From CALFMR01 sp035550595 (lineage in GTDB: Bacteria > Acidobacteriota > Vicinamibacteria > Vicinamibacterales > SCN-69-37): a DNA stretch of 9,975 nt. The translations under genes were made by a program, and so were the position numbers. Of this stretch, positions 1 through 7,297 are shown piece after piece. Position 1 is the stretch's first letter. Each line of letters begins with the position of its first letter. Location: the NCBI GenBank assembly GCA_035550595.1, contig DASZOV010000139.1, positions 1 through 9,975 on the forward strand. Direction: 5' to 3'. The notes beneath the pieces were generated by a model, which searched no databases, was not told the origin of the DNA, and saw only the letters and a list, made by a program, of their open reading frames with translations.

Positions 1-1110
1 AACCAGCAGGTCGCGGGGAGCGTCGGTCAGCACCTCGGCCCCGTCGGTCGTCACGAGCACGTCGTCCTCGAGCCGCACGCCGCCGACTCCCGTCACATAG
101 GCGCCAGGCTCGATCGTGAAGACCATGCCCGGCTCGACGCGCTCGGAAGCACCCGCGTCGGCACGCGCGAGCCGCGGCGCTTCGTGGATGTCGAGCCCGA
201 GCCCGTGTCCGGTCGCGTGCAGAAACGCCTCGCCGAGTCCGCGTCCCTCGAGCACCGCCCTGGCCGCCGCGTCGACGGCCGAAGTCTCGATGCCAGGGCG
301 CACGGCCGATACGGCCGCCCCGTGCGCGAGCCGGACGGCCGCATAGAGCGCGTGCGCCTGGGGCGCGACGGGTTCGACGGCCGCCATCCGCGTCAAGTCG
401 AGGCAGTATCCGTCCAAGACGCCGCCAAAGTCCAGCACGACCAAGTCACCTGGCCCGAGCCGGCGGGTCGTGGGACGGGCGTGCGGCAGCGCGCTGTTCG
501 GCCCAGAGGCGACGATCGTCGGGAACGACACACGCGAAAAGCCGGCCCCTGAAAGCGCCGCCTCGATGCCGGACGCGACCTCGATCTCGGTCCGCCCCGC
601 CCGGACGATGCGCGGCAGTTGGGCCGCGACGGCGGCCATGGCAATGCCGCCACGGCGGAAGATCGAGATCTCCTGCTCGTCCTTGATGCGGCGCGGCCCT
701 TCGACGACGTCGTAGGTCGGCACCCATTCGACGCCGGTCGCCGCGCGCTGCCAGGCCGCGAGCGTGGCGACGGTGACGTGCGAGGCTTCGAAGCCGACGC
801 GCGTGTAGCCGCGCTTGGCGACGACTTCGCCGAGCGTGAGGTCGTAGCGCCGCGCGACCGGCTCGACGTCGAGCGCGGGCATCGCATCGGCCAGGAGCAT
901 CTGGCGCACGCCGGCCTCGTACCGGCCGTCGATGACGAACACGCAGCCGTCGCGTGCGACGACGAGGAGACCGGCCGATCCGGTGAAGTTCGCGAGATAG
1001 TGCAGGTTCGCGGGCGTCGACACCACCACGGCGTCGAGCCCCGGCCCGGCGAGCGCGTCTCGCACGCAGGTCAGCCGTCCGGTCCAGTCCGGACGCGAGG
1101 CGTCGGTCAT
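1..1110 (-). CDS. M24 family aminopeptidase P / Xaa-Pro peptidase, 3' end cut by the window
   Basis: This is a cytoplasmic metallopeptidase of the pita-bread fold (family M24, aminopeptidase P or Xaa-Pro dipeptidase type), expected to cleave the bond before proline in peptides. The frame is open for exactly 370 codons from the ATG at 1110 to the window edge. All five metal ligands of the family are visible: D227 in LDFGG, D238 in CLDLTRM eleven residues later, H302 in HATGHGLG, E334 in TIEPGAY and E348 in RLEDD. Residues 1-120 form the usual creatinase-like N-terminal domain (HYLANFTGSAG, VIDGRYE), and residues 135-370 the catalytic domain. The last residues seen, APRDLLV, are typical of the family's C-terminus, so only a few codons should be missing. 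The start lies 8 nt after the TPR gene stop, with GGAG just upstream. Its place at the end of the pil cluster probably reflects co-transcription, and a pilus role is not implied. The exact substrate class cannot be told from sequence. Confidence 0.95.
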   Translation of the reverse strand, partial: MTDASRPDWTGRLTCVRDALAGPGLDAVVVSTPANLHYLANFTGSAGLLVVARDGCVFVIDGRYEAGVRQMLLADAMPALDVEPVARRYDLTLGEVVAKRGYTRVGFEASHVTVATLAAWQRAATGVEWVPTYDVVEGPRRIKDEQEISIFRRGGIAMAAVAAQLPRIVRAGRTEIEVASGIEAALSGAGFSRVSFPTIVASGPNSALPHARPTTRRLGPGDLVVLDFGGVLDGYCLDLTRMAAVEPVAPQAHALYAAVRLAHGAAVSAVRPGIETSAVDAAARAVLEGRGLGEAFLHATGHGLGLDIHEAPRLARADAGASERVEPGMVFTIEPGAYVTGVGGVRLEDDVLVTTDGAEVLTDAPRDLLV

Positions 1111-1118
1111 GGCTCCGA

Positions 1119-2816
1119 TTATGCGGGAGAGCCGGACTGAAGCTGAAGCTGCAGTCGTCTGGCTTCCACCTTGCGCAGGAACGATTCGAGCGAGCGGAGC
1201 GCGGATCGGTTCGCAGGTGCGGGACCGGGGACGGCTTCGGACGCCATGGCCACGGGCGCCGCGATGGCGGCACGGCCGAAACCCCAGACGGCGTCCGAAT
1301 CCGCGGTCGTGGCCGGCAGTTCGTAGTCGTGGATGGATGCCGCGGCTTCCGGCACGGGCTCGCGCGCCGCGTCGACACGATCATCCGCGGCAGCCGTTCT
1401 GTCGACGACGGGCGCCACCTCGTCAGCGAGGTCGACCGCCCCGAGCGACGCCATCGGATGAATCGGCTCGGCGACGTCGATCGGCACGTCGCCCAAGGGA
1501 CCAAGCGACACGACGCCGAGATCCGGCGACAGTTCGTCGTTCGCGCCCGGCACATCGGCATGCCGGGCGACCGGCACATGGCGCGCGACCGGCAGATCGA
1601 GCGAGAAGCCAGTCGACGCGGCGACGGCTGGCAGCGGTTGCGATTCGACTGGCGAGACCGGAAGCGCGGCCGGTACGTGAGCCGTCGAAGCGGCGGCGAT
1701 GGGCGCTGCTTCCGGCTGGACGAAGGGATCGCCGAAGTCCAGCGACCCGACGCCCGCGGGCAGTTCAGACGCGGGCGCCGGCTCGGATGCCTCGTCGCCC
1801 GGCTCCGCGTCCAGATCGATCGTCGTCTCGTGCGCCTCGAATGGCGAGAGCACGAACGCAGGCGCCGCTTTGGCGGCCTCCGCATCGGCCGCGTCGGCGA
1901 GTGCGGCCAGGTCCAGCCCCTCGATGGCATCCGGCGCGTCAGCGGAGACCATGAGGTCAATGGGCTGCAGTTCGTCGGCGTGATTCTCGACGCGCGCCGC
2001 GGTCTCGCTCACGCTGAACGCTTCGGCGCGATGGGTACCAGCATCGACCAGCGCATGCGGCGCGAAGAGCTCGGTGGCCTGCCCGCTGTCCCCCGTTTCC
2101 TGTCCCCTGACTCCTGTTTCCTGCCTGCCGTCTATTTCCTGCAGCCTGATCCCTGTCCCCTGCTCCCAGTCTCCCGTCGCCTGTTCCCTGTTCCCTTCGA
2201 TCTCGAACGCCTCCGAGCTGAACGCCTCGGCGGCGAAGTGCAGCTCGATCGCCTCGTCGGTGTGCTCGGGTGCGCCTTCGGCAACCGGCTCGGACGAAGA
2301 GAACGACAACGACTCGTGCGGAACATTGATGATGGCCGGTTGCTCGTCGGAAGACGATGAGAGGTTCGGCACTGCGAGCGGCGCGGACCAGTCGGGGACG
2401 GGCGTGGGCGGCGCGGGCACGGCGAAGCTCGCAGCGGCCGGCGGCTCTGGCAGCGGCTCCGGCTCGGCTACCACGGGCATCTGCCACTGGCTGGCCGCGT
2501 CCATCGATGCGGGCGCGTTGTCGGCGCGGTCGTGCAGTTCGGCCAGGCCGCGGATCGCCGCCAGGTTGTCGGGCGCGCGGCGGATGACCTGTTCGAGCTC
2601 GGCGCGCGCTTCTTCGTATTCGCCGCGGTCGAGCAGCGCCCAGCCGAGCGTGACGCGCGCCGACAACTGCGTCGGGAAGCGCTTCAGCCCGTCCCGGCAC
2701 AACGTGATGGCGCGGTCGAGATCCCCGGCCCGCCGGAACCGCTCCGCGATCCCGGCAAAGGCCGGCGTCTCCTCGGCCGGCACCTGCCGGCTGCGATTCA
2801 GCAGCAACCCTGCCAT
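1119..2816 (-). CDS. TPR protein with long acidic, Pro/Ala-rich disordered tail
   Basis: This is a 565-residue protein with no signal peptide or membrane segment, probably cytoplasmic. Residues 18-96 form about two and a half tetratricopeptide repeats (AERFRRAGDLDRAI, LGWALLDRGEYEEARAELE, PDNLAAIRGLAELHDR), a protein-protein interaction scaffold. Residues 100-535 are low in complexity, rich in Ala, Pro, Glu, Asp and Ser, and probably disordered. Residues 207-248 are encoded by a degenerate 7-bp tandem repeat. A short basic amphipathic helix closes the protein (LRSLESFLRKVEARRLQL, about 540-557). I chose the ATG at 2816 (GGGA a few bases upstream); a GTG at 2834 would add six residues. It begins 31 nt after the PKD lipoprotein gene and ends 8 nt before the peptidase gene, which suggests one transcript. 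The TPR plus acidic disordered architecture loosely recalls FimV-type pilus hub proteins, but there is no LysM or membrane segment, so a role in pilus assembly is only a guess. Confidence 0.85.
   Translation of the reverse strand: MAGLLLNRSRQVPAEETPAFAGIAERFRRAGDLDRAITLCRDGLKRFPTQLSARVTLGWALLDRGEYEEARAELEQVIRRAPDNLAAIRGLAELHDRADNAPASMDAASQWQMPVVAEPEPLPEPPAAASFAVPAPPTPVPDWSAPLAVPNLSSSSDEQPAIINVPHESLSFSSSEPVAEGAPEHTDEAIELHFAAEAFSSEAFEIEGNREQATGDWEQGTGIRLQEIDGRQETGVRGQETGDSGQATELFAPHALVDAGTHRAEAFSVSETAARVENHADELQPIDLMVSADAPDAIEGLDLAALADAADAEAAKAAPAFVLSPFEAHETTIDLDAEPGDEASEPAPASELPAGVGSLDFGDPFVQPEAAPIAAASTAHVPAALPVSPVESQPLPAVAASTGFSLDLPVARHVPVARHADVPGANDELSPDLGVVSLGPLGDVPIDVAEPIHPMASLGAVDLADEVAPVVDRTAAADDRVDAAREPVPEAAASIHDYELPATTADSDAVWGFGRAAIAAPVAMASEAVPGPAPANRSALRSLESFLRKVEARRLQLQLQSGSPA
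2074..2196. repeat. Degenerate heptanucleotide tandem repeat array inside a gene
   Basis: On the plus strand the array reads as seventeen 7-bp units with a consensus near GTTCCCT (AGGGAAC on the coding strand). Clear units are GTTTCCT at 2095, GTCCCCT at 2102, GACTCCT at 2109, GTTTCCT at 2116, GATCCCT at 2148, GTCCCCT at 2155, GTTCCCT at 2183 and GTTCCCT at 2190. A 4-nt spacer (GCCT, 2123-2126) shifts the phase once. Because 7 is not a multiple of 3, the unit passes through all three codon phases and gives a loose 7-residue protein period (REQATGD, WEQGTGI, GQETGDS). The outer units are more degenerate, so both boundaries are approximate. Confidence 0.8.
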
Positions 2817-2847
2817 GGTCTTCCCGTGACGCACGTGCCGACGAACC

Positions 2848-4101
2848 TTACGGAGTAACGGTCACAGTATTGCTAGCGACACCGACTTCACCGCTGCTGT
2901 CGGTCACGGTCAGCGTCACGACGTAGCTGCCATCGGTTAGATAGCCAGCATACGAGGTCGTCTGCCCCGTACCCGTCGCTCCATTGCCAAAGTCCCACGC
3001 ATAGCTGACGATCGTTCGCCCGGGCGCGACGGTCGTCGTGCCGGCATTGAACGTAATCGGGGTGCCAGCGTGCGGTGCCGTCGGAGAGAACGTGAAGGCC
3101 GCCTGCGGTTTGGTGTTCGACACCTTCACCGACTGCGACACCGCGGTTGTCCGACCGGTATCGTCGGTGAGCGTCAGGGTGACGACATACGCCCCCTCGA
3201 CCGCATACCGATGGCTCGGGCTCACGCCGGACGCATGCGGCGAGCCGTCGCCGAAGTCCCAATCGTAAGAACGGATCGTTCGGCCGGTGGCCACGGTCGT
3301 TTGCGCCGCGTTGAAGAAGACATCCTGTCCGACGACCGGACTGGCCGGCGAGAACGTGAAGGTCACCGACGGCTTGTCCGCGGCGGCAACGGCCACCGGC
3401 TTGGGAGCCGTCGACGCGCTCACGCCGTGATCGTTCGTCACCGTCAGGATGACGTTGTAGGTCGCCGCGACGACGTACGAGTGCGTGATGCGCATCCCGA
3501 ATCCGGTCTCGCCGTCACCGAAGTCCCACTTGTAGCTGACGATGTTGCCGGCGTTCGGCGTGATCGAGGCGTCGAAGAGGACCTCGTCTTCCTCCTTGGG
3601 CGACGTCGGCGAGAAGAAGAAGTCCGGCTGCAGGTTGCCAATCGCGACGATGCTGCCAGGCCGCATCAAGTGAATCGCGACCGTCCGCGGCAGCGCATTC
3701 GCGTAGTTCGATCCGATGGGCGTCACGACGACGCCGACGGTCGTGTCGCTCGTCGCGGTGGCCGGCGGTGCGGCTGGCGCGTAGTACGTCACCGTGGCCT
3801 TGCCGTCGGTCCCGGTCGACGCCGAATGCGTCGACAGCCGGCCGAAATCGGCGAGTTGTCCATCGACGCTGGTGTCGACGCGCATGTCCAATCCGCTCAC
3901 CGGGCGGCTGTTGGCGTCGCGCGCAATGACCTGGACGACGGCCTGCGACTGGCCATCCTGCGTGATGACGTCGGGGGTGGCCGTGATCTCGAGCGACAGC
4001 CCGAGCTCGGACGGCCCGGCCAGAGGCGGCGCGCCCTGGTTGTCGAGCGAGCATCCGCTCAGCGCGATGACGGCGGCAAGCGCCAGAACCCTTCGTGTCA
4101 C
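2848..4101 (-). CDS. Lipoprotein with Ig-like and three PKD domains
   Basis: This is a 417-residue secreted lipoprotein of unknown specific function. The N-terminus is a short lipoprotein signal (TRRVLALAAVIALSGC) with lipobox LSGC and lipid-bearing C17; Ser at +2 suggests outer-membrane sorting if the E. coli rule holds. Residues 36-146 look like a Big-1/invasin-type Ig-like domain. PKD domains follow at about 157-240, 243-328 and 331-417. The first two have WDFGDG and a following THSY or SHRY element; the third has WDFGNG and lacks the His-x-Tyr element. PKD2 and PKD3 are much closer to each other than to PKD1. I chose the GTG at 4101 because GGGGGA lies 5 nt upstream and it places the signal peptide at the N-terminus. 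An upstream in-frame start at 4191 would add 30 hydrophilic residues and overlap the preceding gene. PKD domains usually mediate binding between proteins or to polysaccharide. The gene lies 52 nt behind another lipoprotein gene in the pil cluster, so a surface or pilus-accessory role is plausible but unproven. Confidence 0.88.
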   Translation of the reverse strand: MTRRVLALAAVIALSGCSLDNQGAPPLAGPSELGLSLEITATPDVITQDGQSQAVVQVIARDANSRPVSGLDMRVDTSVDGQLADFGRLSTHSASTGTDGKATVTYYAPAAPPATATSDTTVGVVVTPIGSNYANALPRTVAIHLMRPGSIVAIGNLQPDFFFSPTSPKEEDEVLFDASITPNAGNIVSYKWDFGDGETGFGMRITHSYVVAATYNVILTVTNDHGVSASTAPKPVAVAAADKPSVTFTFSPASPVVGQDVFFNAAQTTVATGRTIRSYDWDFGDGSPHASGVSPSHRYAVEGAYVVTLTLTDDTGRTTAVSQSVKVSNTKPQAAFTFSPTAPHAGTPITFNAGTTTVAPGRTIVSYAWDFGNGATGTGQTTSYAGYLTDGSYVVTLTVTDSSGEVGVASNTVTVTP

Positions 4102-4106
4102 GTCAG

Positions 4107-4112
4107 TCCCCC
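4107..4112 (-). promoter_or_regulatory. Ribosome binding site of the PKD lipoprotein gene
   Basis: The minus strand reads GGGGGA here, followed by CTGAC and the GTG at 4101, a 5-nt spacing. This decides the start: the alternative at 4191 would put 30 residues before the lipoprotein signal and overlap the upstream gene. Confidence 0.6.
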
Positions 4113-4153
4113 ATGATCTCTCTCGCCCGAAATGAAAAGTCGGCATGGCAGCC

Positions 4154-4831
4154 CTACTGGGGGTCGCCCCAATCCGCGAAGTTGACGGCAATCGCTCCCG
4201 AGACGCTGACCGCGCGACCCGCCTGGTCGGCGCCGTAGAAAGTCACGTGGGCAATCGTCGAGATCGTGTTGGCGCCACCGTTGCCGACGAGCGCCATGAG
4301 CGGCGCTTCCTCCTTGGCCTGGAGGCGTACGAGCGTGAACGTGGCGCTCGCGCCAGAATCGGTGACCGTCGCCGTGAATGCCCCGTCGAACGAATAGGGC
4401 ACGTCCACGCCAGGCTGGTTGCGGCCGTCGGTCCGTTCGAAGTCCACGTGGTACCGCGTGACCGTCACGGCGTTCGTCGTCGACGGCGTCGTCGGGTTGT
4501 CAGGTGAACCGGGATCCTTCAGCGCGAGGCGAAAGGCGACAGCCGCGGGATCCGCGAAAATCGTCGGCGTTTCTACTTGCTGTCCGCCGCTACCACTTCC
4601 CTTGACGTAGGTCAGGACGTCGGACGCCAGCACGTTGCTGAAATCCTGCGGCTTCGCGCCCGAGGCCGCGGTCAGCGAGTCGATGATGAGATAGCTCGAC
4701 GACTGCCCTTCTCGCTGCGCCGCGGTGCAGCCGGCGAGCGACACGGCGAGCGCGATGAGCCCGGCGGTCACGGCGCGCCGCCGCGCCGACGACCACACGA
4801 CAATGGGAAGCAGGGACGACTCGGGTCTCAT
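4154..4831 (-). CDS. Lipoprotein of unknown function directly behind pilQ
   Basis: I do not recognise a named family. The 225-residue product has an N-terminal export signal with a long basic n-region (SSARRRAV), a hydrophobic core and the lipobox LAGC, making C35 the predicted lipid-bearing residue; Thr at +2 suggests outer-membrane sorting. Residues 44-115 contain SYLIIDSLTAASG and a Gly/Ser-rich linker (KGSGSGGQQ). Residues 120-218 alternate hydrophobic and polar residues in strand-like stretches (AVTVTRYHVDFERTDG, GAFTATVTDSGASATFTLV, AVSVSGAIAVNFADWGD), suggesting a beta-sandwich of Ig type. The ATG lies 2 nt after the pilQ stop, and the end of pilQ supplies a GAGGA ribosome binding site, so it is almost certainly co-translated with the secretin. 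That position makes a secretin-associated or pilotin-like job attractive, but known pilotins of the PilF type are TPR proteins and this is not one. Confidence 0.88.
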   Translation of the reverse strand: MRPESSLLPIVVWSSARRRAVTAGLIALAVSLAGCTAAQREGQSSSYLIIDSLTAASGAKPQDFSNVLASDVLTYVKGSGSGGQQVETPTIFADPAAVAFRLALKDPGSPDNPTTPSTTNAVTVTRYHVDFERTDGRNQPGVDVPYSFDGAFTATVTDSGASATFTLVRLQAKEEAPLMALVGNGGANTISTIAHVTFYGADQAGRAVSVSGAIAVNFADWGDPQ

Positions 4832-4833
4832 GA

Positions 4834-6231
4834 CTATCCTCGGATGATGCGCGGCGTGATGAAGATGAGCAGCTCTTTGCTCTGGCTGCTGTCGTTCGTG
4901 TGCTTGAACAACCAGCCGAAGAGCGGAAGCTTCGAGAGGCCCGGCGTCGAATCCTCGGTGTTCGTGTCGGTCGTCTGCAGGATGCCGCCGATGACGGTCG
5001 TGACGCCGTTGTCGACCTGGAGCTGCGTGCTCGCGCGCTGCGTCGTGATCGACGGGTTGCCCTGCGGCGCGTGAACGAAGTCCGGCTGACTGTTCTCGAG
5101 GTCGATGCGCATGATCACGGTGTTCGCGCCCGTGATCTGCGGCGTCACGGTCAGCTTCAACGCCGCGTCCTTGAACTGCAGCGTGACCGTGTTGTTCGCG
5201 ATGGTCTGGTAGGGCACCTGGAAGCCCTGCGTGATCTCGGCCTGCTGGTTGTTCTGCGTCGTGATGCGCGGGGTCGAGAGGATCTTGACCTTGCCGTGGC
5301 TCTGCAGCGCCGAGAGCGCCAGGTCCAGATTGAACGCGCCGTTGATCGCGCCAAGTGACAGCCCGATGGCCGACGTGGCACCCGGCACCGCGAGATTCAC
5401 GCCGGTGCTCGTTTGATCGAGCGCCGACCCGCGCGCATCGGCCGCCCCTTGCGAGAGCGGACCAGACTGCCCCTGCACGCGGCCGCTGATCGACCCGTTG
5501 TTCGGAAACGCCAGCGCCGTCGTGTTGCCGAGCGCCGCCGAGGCGCGCCCGTTCAATCCCCACTGCACGCCGAGCTCGCGCGCGGTGTCGCGGCTCGTTT
5601 GGATGATCTTCGCTTCGATCTCGACTTGTGGCTGCGGCTGGTCGAGCCGGCCGACGAGCGCCCGGACGTCTTCGATGTTCTTCGCGACGTCGCGGACGAT
5701 CAGCATGTTGCTGCGCTCGTCGAACTCGACCGTGCCGCGCTCGGAGATGACGCGCGCGTCCTCGAGCAGCTTCTTCATCGTCGCGGCCGTCGCGTAGTTC
5801 AGGCGGATCTGCGCGGTGTCGAGCGGAGGTGCCGCCTCACTCGCCTTGCGCTGCGCGGCCTCGAGCGTCAGCTCCTGCGTCTGCGCGGCCTGACTCAGCA
5901 CGCGCACGACCGGACCGTTGATCTCGCTGACGAGCTGCCCGGTGCGCAGCACGATGTTCATCACCTGGTCCCAGGGCACCTGCGTCAGCCGCAGATCGAC
6001 CGTGAGGTCGGTCGGCACGCTCGGGTCGATGACGAGGTTGATGCCGCCGATTTCCGACAACTGCCGCAGGACCGTCCGGAGATTGGCGCCCTGGTAGTCG
6101 ACGTCGATCGGGCTGCCGCTGAACTGGGCGAGCGACGCCGCGGGCGGCGCGGACTGCGCCGCGTCCGCGCGGACGAACATCGTCGTCAACGCGACCGCGA
6201 GCGCCAGGGCGCACGTACGAATGGGTCTCAT
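4834..6231 (-). CDS. pilQ: Type IV pilus secretin PilQ (short form)
   Basis: PilQ is the outer-membrane secretin through which the type IV pilus passes. The 465-residue product has a Sec signal peptide (about 1-24, cleavage near ADA). An STN/N0 domain spans about 42-111 (VDYQGANLRTVLRQLSEIGGIN, written here only as a location: residues 44-65), an N1 secretin/NolW domain about 139-203 (MLIVRDVAKNIEDVRALV), and the secretin barrel domain about 204-465. Barrel hallmarks are KILSTPRITTQNNQ, QVPYQT, VIGGIL, GLSKLPLFGWLFK and ELLIFITPRII. It is shorter than the roughly 700-residue proteobacterial PilQ because no AMIN peptidoglycan-binding domains precede the STN domain. The start overlaps the pilP stop as ATGA, with GAGAGG 8 nt upstream. 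A Gly/Ser/Gln-rich loop at about 230-280 is the most variable-looking part. GspD was considered, but the pilMNOP neighbours settle the identity. Confidence 0.97.
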   Translation of the reverse strand: MRPIRTCALALAVALTTMFVRADAAQSAPPAASLAQFSGSPIDVDYQGANLRTVLRQLSEIGGINLVIDPSVPTDLTVDLRLTQVPWDQVMNIVLRTGQLVSEINGPVVRVLSQAAQTQELTLEAAQRKASEAAPPLDTAQIRLNYATAATMKKLLEDARVISERGTVEFDERSNMLIVRDVAKNIEDVRALVGRLDQPQPQVEIEAKIIQTSRDTARELGVQWGLNGRASAALGNTTALAFPNNGSISGRVQGQSGPLSQGAADARGSALDQTSTGVNLAVPGATSAIGLSLGAINGAFNLDLALSALQSHGKVKILSTPRITTQNNQQAEITQGFQVPYQTIANNTVTLQFKDAALKLTVTPQITGANTVIMRIDLENSQPDFVHAPQGNPSITTQRASTQLQVDNGVTTVIGGILQTTDTNTEDSTPGLSKLPLFGWLFKHTNDSSQSKELLIFITPRIIRG

Positions 6232-6713
6232 CGGACTGCCTCTCCGGCCGCGGCCGCGGCCCGCAGGTTCTTGCGGACGGGCACCCCGGCCGCTCCTTCC
6301 GCCGGCGCGAACGTCACGCCGCCGGCGTCGATGTGCGCGACCGACGCGTCGAGCAGCCGGTCGTTGGCGCGCGCGACGTAGGACTGCTTCGTCGACGTCT
6401 CGAGAATCGCCAGCATCGTCGATCCGTTGCGGACGATGCCGCTGACGATGACGTCGTTGAGCGCGACGCCGGCCAAGCCGGAACGCGGCCGCAGCGTGAC
6501 GCCGTCAGCGCCCGCCGCGCGCTTCGGCGCGACGAGCGCCGTGAACGGATCCCGGCGTCCGCCGTCGTCGTACCCCGAGACGGAGAGGCCGACGCGCGTG
6601 CCGAGCGGAATCGACACGGCCGCCGGATCGACGGCCGGCGCCGGCGCCCCTTGCGCGCCGACGACCGCGCCAAACGCCATCACGCACACGATGGTGCACG
6701 CCCCCTGCTTCAT
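6228..6713 (-). CDS. pilP: Type IV pilus assembly protein PilP
   Basis: PilP is the periplasmic link that connects the PilN-PilO inner-membrane complex to the PilQ secretin. The product has 161 residues. Residues 1-20 form a short hydrophobic export signal (TIVCVMAFGAVVGA) with likely cleavage near residues 20-23. The family signature is clear: RRDPF at 53-57, then LRPRSGLAGVALNDVIVSGI and the beta-rich core through DRLLDASVAHIDAGGVTF (about 118-135). A basic and Ala-rich tail follows. Most described PilP proteins are lipoproteins, but no lipobox is visible here: the two early cysteines (C6 and C10) lie inside the signal without an L-x-G/A-C context. The gene overlaps pilO upstream (ATGA) and pilQ downstream (ATGA), and AAGGGGA lies about 7 nt before the start. 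Identity is firm from motif plus gene order. Confidence 0.93.
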   Translation of the reverse strand: MKQGACTIVCVMAFGAVVGAQGAPAPAVDPAAVSIPLGTRVGLSVSGYDDGGRRDPFTALVAPKRAAGADGVTLRPRSGLAGVALNDVIVSGIVRNGSTMLAILETSTKQSYVARANDRLLDASVAHIDAGGVTFAPAEGAAGVPVRKNLRAAAAAGEAVR

Positions 6714-7294
6714 GGCTGGTCCCCTTCGAGTGCTGGATCCTTCTGGAAGACGTACGTCGTCGCGATGCACGTGGCCGCGATGGTGCCACGCCCGTTCGGC
6801 CGCGCCTTGGTTTTGATCTCGAGGTCGGAAACGGAAATGAGCCGCGGCATCGCCGCGAGCCGATCGAAGAACCGGCCGAGGTCGTGATAGCCGCCCTCGA
6901 GCCCCAGCTCGATCGGCCACTCCGTGTATTGCGCCTTGGCGACGATGGGCTTGGGCTTGAAGCTCTCGATGTCGAGCAGCGAGTCGCTGGCGACGTCGTG
7001 CAGGTTGCGGAGCACGTCCTGCGGATCTTTTTCGTCGGGCAGCACGGCCTCGGTCTCGCGCAGCGAGGCCTCGAGACGGTGTACTTCACGCTCGGTCGCC
7101 TTGAGCTTGGCGGCGACGACCTGCGCCTTGGCGACCTCGCCCTGGAGCGCGGCGAGCCGCGTGCGGCGCGCGACGAGGTCGTCGTGCATCGGCCCGAGGA
7201 GTACGCGCCACGCGGCGCCGACGGCGAGCGCGGCGAGGATCGCAAAGACGGCGATCTGCGCGCGCGGTGACAGTTCGTGGAGACTCTTCGCCAT
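6710..7294 (-). CDS. pilO: Type IV pilus inner-membrane alignment protein PilO
   Basis: PilO forms a heterodimer with PilN in the inner membrane and joins the cytoplasmic PilM ring to periplasmic PilP. The 194-residue protein has a short cytoplasmic N-terminus, one membrane segment (about 12-34, ending GAAWRVLLGP), a coiled coil at about 38-83, then LPDEKD at 85-90, a typical PilO position. The periplasmic ferredoxin-like domain runs about 92-188; YHDLGRFFDRLAAMPRLISV at 136-155 is strongly PilO-like. The ATG is 3 nt after the pilN stop, with GGGAG upstream. The pilO stop overlaps the pilP start by 4 nt, so these genes are translationally coupled. Length and topology are normal for the family. 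Confidence 0.95.
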   Translation of the reverse strand: MAKSLHELSPRAQIAVFAILAALAVGAAWRVLLGPMHDDLVARRTRLAALQGEVAKAQVVAAKLKATEREVHRLEASLRETEAVLPDEKDPQDVLRNLHDVASDSLLDIESFKPKPIVAKAQYTEWPIELGLEGGYHDLGRFFDRLAAMPRLISVSDLEIKTKARPNGRGTIAATCIATTYVFQKDPALEGDQP

Positions 7295-7297
7295 GAC

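Noticed and set aside
184..552. Plus-strand open frame of 122 codons opposite the M24 peptidase gene
   Set aside because: It has no family motif and an Arg/Gly/Asp-rich composition typical of antisense reading in GC-rich DNA. The opposite strand carries a complete metallopeptidase active site.
446..1960. Minus-strand frame of 504 codons
   Set aside because: It is out of frame with, and overlaps, both the TPR gene and the peptidase gene. Its Arg/Pro/Ser-rich translation looks like a shadow frame.
2074..2196. CRISPR array
   Set aside because: The repeated unit is only 7 bp, has no spacers and is read through as protein.
3070..4116. Plus-strand frame of 348 codons opposite the PKD lipoprotein gene
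   Set aside because: The translation is Arg/Asp/Val-rich with no domains. The minus strand has three clear PKD units and a lipoprotein signal.
4154..5563. Extended 469-codon frame upstream of the 225-aa lipoprotein
   Set aside because: The first 244 codons overlap pilQ in another frame and are low complexity. The ATG at 4831 has a ribosome binding site and leads directly into a signal peptide.
4821..6231. Shared GGGTCTCAT at the starts of pilQ and the following lipoprotein gene
   Set aside because: This is a 9-base coincidence from both proteins beginning MRP. The flanks differ, so it is not a repeat element.
5413..6381. Plus-strand frame of 322 codons opposite pilQ
   Set aside because: The translation is extremely Arg/Leu/Asp-rich, as expected for the antisense of a GC-rich gene. 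It spans the pilQ-pilP junction and has no recognisable features.
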